From: JBPOIS01 sp052034295
GTDB taxonomy: Bacteria > Pseudomonadota > Gammaproteobacteria > Pseudomonadales > Moraxellaceae
Length of the DNA stretch: 11,247 bases
Assembly (NCBI GenBank): GCA_052034295.1
Contig: JBPOIS010000184.1
Coordinates: 1 to 11,247 of the forward strand
Reading direction: 5' to 3'
Shown here: positions 6,538-11,247 of the stretch, piece after piece
Numbering within the stretch: the first letter of the stretch is position 1
Layout of the letters: each line of letters starts with the position of its first letter
Translations under genes and position numbers: made by a program
Notes under the pieces: generated by a model
The model's database searches: none
What the model was told of the DNA's origin: nothing
Seen by the model: only the letters and a program-made list of their open reading frames with translations

Positions 6538-6954
6538 ATGATCCAGCCGCACAGCCGCCTGCACTGGGCCGCGCTCGGGGCGTTGAGCGTCGGCGTGGGG
6601 CTGCTGGTGGCCTGTAGCCAGATCCCGATGGGCCTGAAAGCGGCACAGGCCGTGCTGGTGGCGGGATTACTGGGGTGGTCGCTGTGGCTGCGGCCTGTCG
6701 GTCCGCGTGTGCTGGACTGGCAGGATGGCCGGGCGCTGCGCTGGCAGCAGGGCCGTGAGCAGGGCTGGCGCCGGGGTGAGCTGCGGGCCATTCGTGGCAA
6801 TGTCTGGGTGGTGGTGCTGGTGCTGGAGCAACAGCATCCGCAGCGACAGCCGCTGAGCTGGACCCTGTGGCGTGACCAGTGTGATCCCGAAGACTGGCGA
6901 CAGCTGCAACAGCGCCGGGTGTTGCTGCGTCGGCCGGAGGCTCCTACTGCCTAG
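6538..6954 (+). CDS. YgfX (CptA)-like membrane protein
   Basis: This 138-aa protein has two predicted transmembrane helices near the N terminus (about residues 10-27 and 33-51), then a soluble C-terminal half. That is the architecture of YgfX/CptA, found next to sdhE. The C-terminal end, with SWTLWRDQ (107-114) and DPEDWRQLQQRRVLL (116-130), resembles the E. coli YgfX LW...DAAEWRDLRRMLL region. E. coli YgfX was proposed as a toxin acting on FtsZ and MreB with SdhE as antitoxin, but SdhE is now known as a flavinylation factor, so that role should not be assumed here. The identification rests on short similarity, topology and position. The ATG at 6538 lacks a strong Shine-Dalgarno, suggesting coupling to sdhE. 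Confidence 0.78.
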   Translation: MIQPHSRLHWAALGALSVGVGLLVACSQIPMGLKAAQAVLVAGLLGWSLWLRPVGPRVLDWQDGRALRWQQGREQGWRRGELRAIRGNVWVVVLVLEQQHPQRQPLSWTLWRDQCDPEDWRQLQQRRVLLRRPEAPTA

Positions 6955-7098
6955 GGACCGTGGAGGCAGCGCTGGTCTGCTGCGTGGGCACACATGCCGT
7001 CAAACAGCAACAAAATCCTACACCGGTCACACAGCGCGGGTCGGGGGTTTACCGCAGACTGGATGGATCGACACAGAACAGGTACGCGGAGAGTCATC

Positions 7099-7701
7099 AT
7101 GGGATTGCTGGATGGACTGATTGGTCAGCTGGTGCAGCAGGCTGCTGGAAAAATGCTGAATCCCCAGGCTCCCCTGGGCCAGCCCCCCCAATGGCCCAAT
7201 GCCAACCCTGCAGGGCAGTCAGGCGCACCAGGACTGTTTCCCCAGGGCAATGGATCGGCTGGTGCCGTGTTGGGCCGGATCCTTCCGCAGATCTTTGGGA
7301 CAGGCCCGTCGTCTCCGACGGTGACAAGGCAGGGGGGCAATTCTGGCCTGTTGCTGATGCTGCTGCCCTTTGTACTGGCGTGGATACAGCGTCAGGGTGG
7401 GCTGTCGGCTGTGCTGGGAAGGCTGGGGCGCTCTGGCTTGCAGTCCCAGGCCAATTCCTGGGTTAACCTGGGCCCCAACCTGCCATTGACTGGACAGGAG
7501 GTGCAGCAGTTGTTTGGGGCAGAGGTGCTGCAACAGCTGGCCCAGCAGCAGGGACTGGCCTCTGCCGAGGTGACCCAGGGCATCGCCACCCTGCTGCCGG
7601 AGCTGGTGGATCGGCTGACTCCGGAAGGCCATCAGGCCGAGCATGCCGATCAGACGGTACAGGACCTGCTGCATTCGGTGCAGCAGTGGCGTGCGCGCTA
7701 G
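7099..7701 (+). CDS. YidB/DUF937 family protein with Gly/Pro/Asn-rich insert
   Basis: This 200-aa protein begins MGLLDGLIGQLV like YidB. Its C-terminal two thirds fit the DUF937 core: GLSAVLGRLGRSGL (residues 101-114), a Ser/Trp/Leu turn (SWVNLGPNLPLT, 120-131), QEVQQLFGAEVLQQLAQQ (133-150) and LLPELVDRLTPEG (165-177). E. coli YidB is about 130 aa and lacks the low-complexity stretch seen here at about 20-80 (rich in Pro, Gly, Asn and Gln) and the hydrophobic segment LLLMLLPFVLAWI (84-96). Function is unknown in the family. The ATG at 7099 is preceded by cggagag (7087-7093). The in-frame start at 6994 has no similarity or Shine-Dalgarno. The 144 bp upstream hold no clear promoter, and no terminator separates it from the ygfX-like gene. 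Confidence 0.85.
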   Translation: MGLLDGLIGQLVQQAAGKMLNPQAPLGQPPQWPNANPAGQSGAPGLFPQGNGSAGAVLGRILPQIFGTGPSSPTVTRQGGNSGLLLMLLPFVLAWIQRQGGLSAVLGRLGRSGLQSQANSWVNLGPNLPLTGQEVQQLFGAEVLQQLAQQQGLASAEVTQGIATLLPELVDRLTPEGHQAEHADQTVQDLLHSVQQWRAR

Positions 7702-7800
7702 GCTTGATCCGGGCTCAGGACCTGTGGGGCTGATTTGCCCCAGGACGCCGGCATCAGTAAGCTGTGGGGCAGGGGCGTGCTTTCAGGCCGTCTTTGGACG

Positions 7801-7818
7801 CATTCACGCCAGTGAATG
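7801..7818. promoter_or_regulatory. Perfect 7-bp inverted repeat upstream of the DUF2339 gene
   Basis: CATTCAC (7801-7807) and GTGAATG (7812-7818) flank a 4-base centre, 13 bases before the ccggag Shine-Dalgarno of the next gene. It is followed by an A run rather than a T run, so it is not a terminator for plus-strand transcription. An operator or leader hairpin is possible. The rest of the 7702-7846 gap contains a second imperfect stem (7725-7742, tggggc/gcccca) with no T run. Confidence 0.4.
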
Positions 7819-7846
7819 ACCAGAAAAAAACCGGAGTACCGAACTC

Positions 7847-10624
7847 ATGCTGGTGTGGATGGCCTGTGTGGTGCTGGCAATACTGGTGATGCGCCTGTCT
7901 GACCGGGTCGGGCAGCTGGATTACCAGCTCAGGCTGTTGCAGCAGCAGTTGCATTCGCTGCAGGCGCGGCTTGCGCAGGATCAGCCCGCCGCGCCCACAC
8001 CCACTGAGTCAGCAGCAGTGGCCGTGCAGCCGGAGGATCGGGTTTTTTCGCCATCGCCTGAAGCCTCCCCAGCTGCGCCGTTTCCGTCCGGGACAGATGC
8101 GCCTGTTCTGCTACCGGCCCCGTGCTCCATGACGCCCACAGACTGGGCAACCGCTGCTTCAGATCAAAGCCCGGTGGTGCTGCCGCAAGGCATGACGCGG
8201 CCTGCAGCCGACCCCGGGGCCAAACCATCCCCTGAGTCCATGGGACCCTACGATCAGGCGCTGATCCAGCAGACCTCGCTGCTGGGCAGTGTGCTGGGCT
8301 GGTTTGGCGGCGGCAACCTGATTGTGCGGCTGGGCATTCTGGTCTTGCTGGTCGGGGTGGTGTTTTTGCTGCGTCTGGCGGTGCAGGCTTTTGCAATTCC
8401 GATTGAGCTGCGTCTGGCGCTGGTGGCGCTGGGGGGGCTGGGCCTGACGGGTCTGGGGCTGTGGCTGCAGGCGCGGCGGCGCGGCTATGCGCTGACCCTG
8501 CAGGGCGGTGGGGTGGTGGTGCTGTACCTGACGGTGTTTGCGGCGTTGCGGATTTTTCCGGTGCTGCCGCCCACGCTGGCTTTTGTCCTGTTGGTGGGGC
8601 TGGCGGCACTGAGTGCGCTGCTGGCGGTGTGGCAGGATGCGCTGGCCCTGGCGCTGCTGGCGTTTGGTGGGGCCTATGCGGCACCGCTGCTGACGTCGAC
8701 CGGGCAGGGCAATGCGCTGATGCTGTTCAGTTATTTGCTGCTGATCAACACGGCACTGGCCTGGGTGGCACACCGGCGCACCTGGCGCGCGCTGAATGGT
8801 CTGGGTGCGCTGTTTACCTTCGGGCTGGCGGCATTCTGGGGCTGGAACCAGTTCAACCCACAGTGGCGCTGGCCACTGGAGGGGCTGCTGCTGGCGCACA
8901 TGCTGCTGTACTGGTTTATTGCCGTGCGCTACACCCAGCAGTTGGGCGCGGTGGTGGAGGCATTGCCGGTCCAGCGCCAGCAACAGGTGCTGCGGCAAGT
9001 GCCGCTGGTGGATGGGGGACTGTTGTTTGGGGTGCCGCTGCTGGGGTTTGGGCTGCAGGCGGCGCTGATCCGCGACATTCCCCATGCACTGGCACTGAGC
9101 AGCGCCGGTTGGGCGATGGTGTATCTGCTGACCGGGGTGTGGCTGGTGCGGCGGACCTCCAGCCTGCAGGGGCGGGGGGTGCGGCTGCTCAGTGAGGGGG
9201 CGCTGGCACTGGGCAGTGGTTTTGTGGCGCTGGTGCTGCCGCTGGCGATTGATCCGCACTGGACAGCCTTGGGCTGGTCGGTGCAGGGGGCGGGCATGGT
9301 CTGGCTGGGGCAGCGTCAGGGGCGGCGCTGGTCGGTCTGGCTGGGGCTGTTGCTGCAGCTGGGCAGCTTGCTGGCGCTGTTGTGGCTGATGGTGTCCCAT
9401 GGGGGTGTGGTGCTGATGCCCCAAATGGTGCTGGCGCTGATGCTGTGGGGGTCCGCCTACTGGCTGCGGGCCGGGGCGGGTCTGGCGCACTGGGGGCTGC
9501 TGCTGCGCTATGGCGTGCTGGGGTTTGCCGGTCTGATCAGCCTGTGGTTTGGCCAGACTCTGCTGGAGCACCATGGCGGGGAGGCCTGGACCGGGCTGGG
9601 CGATGCCGAGCAGCTCAGCTGGCTGTTGCTGGCGCTGGGGAGCGGCGTGATGCTGGTGCTGCGCTGGCGGCCCTGGGCCGAGCTGCTGCAGACCTCGCGT
9701 CTGGCGGTTCCGGGGACGGCGCTGGTGCTGCTGTCGGCCACGGCCGCTTCGGCCACCCTGAGTGTCCTGGGCGTCGGGGCCTGGCTGGCCCTGTGGCTGT
9801 TGCAGCTGCAGCAACTGGCCCAGCAGGATCAGTACAGCCGTCGCGATCAAGCCGTGGGCTTGGGCCTGTCGGTACTGCTGCTGGCCTTGTTGCCAGCGTC
9901 CGCACTGTCGGTGACGGCACCGGGCTGGGAGCCCTTGCTGGCCCTGTGGCTGCCCCTGCTCTGGCTGGGGGCTGTGCTGTGGAAAAAACACCTGCCAGCG
10001 CGCTGGCTGGATGCCGGGCAGGTGCAGGATGATCTCCTGGTGCCGCTGATGGGCGGTTGGCTGCTGTGGCTGTGCTGGTCCAGTCTGGTGGCCGATGTCA
10101 CCCGGGTGGGCGGCTGGTACGTGCCGGTGCTGTCGCTGGTGGATGTGAGCACTGCGCTGGCCATGGGCCTGTGGTGGCAGCTGCAGCGGCAAAGCCCGCA
10201 CTGGCACCGCGGGGTGCCTGCGGTGCTGGCCCTGTCGGGCTGGCTGTGGCTCACTGGCATGATCAACCGCAGCGTGCACGTCTGGGCCAGTGTGCCGTTG
10301 CTGCTGGATGGCGGCTGGCAGGCCGGAGGGCTGCAGAGCAGCCTGACGCTGGGCTGGAGTGTACTGGCCGCCGTCCTGATGGTGCTGGGCCATCGCCGCC
10401 AGCAGCGGGAAATCTGGCTGGGCGGTGCGGCACTGCTGGCCGTGGTGCTGCTGAAGCTGCTGCTGGTGGATCTGTCCAATGTCACCGCGCTGGCGCGGGT
10501 GGTGTCGTTCATGGGCGCAGGAGGGCTGATGCTGCTGATTGGCTATCTGGCCCCGCTGCCGCCGGCACGGACTGCGGTACAATTGGCGGATGCTGTGGAA
10601 AAGGCCGGACCTGCTGATGACTAA
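7847..10624 (+). CDS. DUF2339 family polytopic membrane protein
   Basis: This 925-aa protein has an N-terminal membrane anchor (residues 3-16) and a short Leu/Gln-rich, probably coiled-coil stretch (about 19-45). A Pro/Ala/Ser-rich linker (about 46-145) follows. The rest is almost entirely hydrophobic helices, upwards of twenty by eye. The family hallmarks follow the linker: GWFGGGNLIVRLGILVLLVG (about 151-170), then LQGGGVVVLYL and GGAYAAPLL. This layout is that of DUF2339, a large membrane family of unknown function. The protein is strikingly Trp-rich, about 48 by my count (roughly 5 percent). The ATG at 7847 follows ccggag at a 10-base spacing. Its stop overlaps the next gene by 8 bases. 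A role in envelope or polysaccharide biology is only a guess. Confidence 0.87.
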   Translation: MLVWMACVVLAILVMRLSDRVGQLDYQLRLLQQQLHSLQARLAQDQPAAPTPTESAAVAVQPEDRVFSPSPEASPAAPFPSGTDAPVLLPAPCSMTPTDWATAASDQSPVVLPQGMTRPAADPGAKPSPESMGPYDQALIQQTSLLGSVLGWFGGGNLIVRLGILVLLVGVVFLLRLAVQAFAIPIELRLALVALGGLGLTGLGLWLQARRRGYALTLQGGGVVVLYLTVFAALRIFPVLPPTLAFVLLVGLAALSALLAVWQDALALALLAFGGAYAAPLLTSTGQGNALMLFSYLLLINTALAWVAHRRTWRALNGLGALFTFGLAAFWGWNQFNPQWRWPLEGLLLAHMLLYWFIAVRYTQQLGAVVEALPVQRQQQVLRQVPLVDGGLLFGVPLLGFGLQAALIRDIPHALALSSAGWAMVYLLTGVWLVRRTSSLQGRGVRLLSEGALALGSGFVALVLPLAIDPHWTALGWSVQGAGMVWLGQRQGRRWSVWLGLLLQLGSLLALLWLMVSHGGVVLMPQMVLALMLWGSAYWLRAGAGLAHWGLLLRYGVLGFAGLISLWFGQTLLEHHGGEAWTGLGDAEQLSWLLLALGSGVMLVLRWRPWAELLQTSRLAVPGTALVLLSATAASATLSVLGVGAWLALWLLQLQQLAQQDQYSRRDQAVGLGLSVLLLALLPASALSVTAPGWEPLLALWLPLLWLGAVLWKKHLPARWLDAGQVQDDLLVPLMGGWLLWLCWSSLVADVTRVGGWYVPVLSLVDVSTALAMGLWWQLQRQSPHWHRGVPAVLALSGWLWLTGMINRSVHVWASVPLLLDGGWQAGGLQSSLTLGWSVLAAVLMVLGHRRQQREIWLGGAALLAVVLLKLLLVDLSNVTALARVVSFMGAGGLMLLIGYLAPLPPARTAVQLADAVEKAGPADD

Positions 10625-11247
10625 ACACGCTGTGCTACTGGGCACCTGCCTGCTGGGCCTGGGGCCACTGCAGGCCGACGCCATCCAGGTGGCCGCCATT
10701 GAGCTGCAGCAGCCGCAGGGCCTGCAAAAAATCGACCTGTCCCCGGACCAGCAGGCCCGGCTGGCCCAGGGCTGGCCGGACCGGGTGCGCATCATCGACC
10801 GGCAGGGGCGGGCCATGCCCCTGCAACGGGTGGATCTGCTGCAACACGGACAGGCGCAGCGGGTGCCACTACAGCGCTATGAATGGCCGCTGCAGACCGA
10901 ACAATGGACCGAGGCCCAGCGCGCCCTGTTGCGCCTGCAGCTGGAACGGGGCGACACCCGGCTGACCCTGGCGATTCCGCCCGCTGGACTGCAGCCTGTA
11001 GCACCTGCACTGACCCAGGATGCCCCGCTGAAGCCCGCCCCGGGCACGGTCTGGCTGCTCAAGCAGCCGGAGCTGTACAACGACCCGCGCGACTGGCAGG
11101 GTGATGAGCAATTGCAGCTGGACTGGGGTGCCCCGCAGGGGACCGGGGTGCGCGTGCAGGCCACCCTGGAAGGCGGGGATGACCTGTTGCACTGGCTGCC
11201 CCTGGACCAGCGTGAACTGGTGCAGGCCCCGCCGGTGGGTGCGGCCA
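10617..11247 (+). CDS. DUF3999-like exported protein, 3'-truncated by window edge
   Basis: The frame is open from the ATG at 10617 to the window end (210 residues visible). Its start overlaps the upstream stop in ATGACTAA (10617-10624), implying translational coupling. The N terminus is a signal peptide: MTKHAV, a hydrophobic core LLGTCLLGLGPL, then QADA as the likely cleavage region near residue 20-22. The mature part is soluble, beta-rich and Gln/Leu/Pro-rich. It includes a WPDRVRIIDRQGRAMPL segment (residues 53-69) like the early strand of DUF3999 proteins, which usually follow DUF2339 genes. I assign DUF3999 mainly from gene order, signal peptide and this segment. The family normally ends in a C-terminal transmembrane helix, which would lie beyond the window. 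Function is unknown. Confidence 0.72.
   Translation, partial: MTKHAVLLGTCLLGLGPLQADAIQVAAIELQQPQGLQKIDLSPDQQARLAQGWPDRVRIIDRQGRAMPLQRVDLLQHGQAQRVPLQRYEWPLQTEQWTEAQRALLRLQLERGDTRLTLAIPPAGLQPVAPALTQDAPLKPAPGTVWLLKQPELYNDPRDWQGDEQLQLDWGAPQGTGVRVQATLEGGDDLLHWLPLDQRELVQAPPVGAA

Noticed and set aside
6538..6954. Calling the sdhE and ygfX-like pair a toxin-antitoxin system.
   Set aside because: SdhE is an established flavinylation factor, and its RGxxE motif is intact here. Nothing in the sequence supports a toxin role.
6947..6969. Hairpin CTGCCT/AGGCAG overlapping the stop of the ygfX-like gene.
   Set aside because: The 6-bp stem has an 11-base loop and no T run, so it is not a credible intrinsic terminator.
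7721..7744. Imperfect stem-loop after the YidB-family gene as a terminator.
   Set aside because: No T tract follows the stem (the next bases are acgccgg), so rho-independent termination is unlikely.
8159..10816. An 885-codon open frame on the minus strand opposite the DUF2339 gene and the start of its neighbour.
   Set aside because: Its product is extremely Gln/His/Pro-rich, the expected reverse reading of CTG/GTG/CAG-rich membrane-protein codons. It has no recognisable domain, and the plus strand has a clear family match.

Overview
The window is a GC-rich stretch of bacterial chromosome with no phage, transposon, CRISPR or RNA-gene signal. A gammaproteobacterium is the best guess. yhbY is divergent from rlmE-ftsH-folP, as in Escherichia coli and relatives, and sdhE is followed by a ygfX-like gene, a pairing known from gamma- and betaproteobacteria. 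I cannot name a genus.

Left part (1-2441). The 3' end of a large glycine-zipper repeat gene (+) is cut by the window edge. It converges on a DOMON-like gene (-), and the two share a bidirectional terminator. A 220-bp divergent intergenic region leads to a dodecin-family gene (+), which converges on yhbY (-) through a second bidirectional terminator.

Central part (2571-6954). This is the conserved housekeeping block. It holds rlmE (23S rRNA 2'-O-methyltransferase) and ftsH (membrane AAA+ zinc protease) with its own candidate promoter and a strong terminator. folP (dihydropteroate synthase) follows with its own -10-like box, then the closely spaced sdhE (flavinylation factor) and ygfX-like gene. 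The folP-glmM neighbourship of E. coli is replaced here by folP-sdhE-ygfX.

Right part (7099-11247). A YidB/DUF937-family gene with a long Gly/Pro/Asn-rich insert comes first. A 925-aa, tryptophan-rich, polytopic DUF2339 membrane protein follows, translationally overlapped by the start of an exported DUF3999-like protein that runs off the window. DUF2339 and DUF3999 are uncharacterised and look like a two-gene envelope module.

All the main genes look intact except the two cut by the window ends. No gene-free stretch exceeds 300 bases; the largest is 1595-1814. I see no clear evidence of an undescribed defence or mobile system. The least explained parts are the modular glycine-zipper protein, the dodecin with an altered flavin-site position, and the DUF2339/DUF3999 pair.
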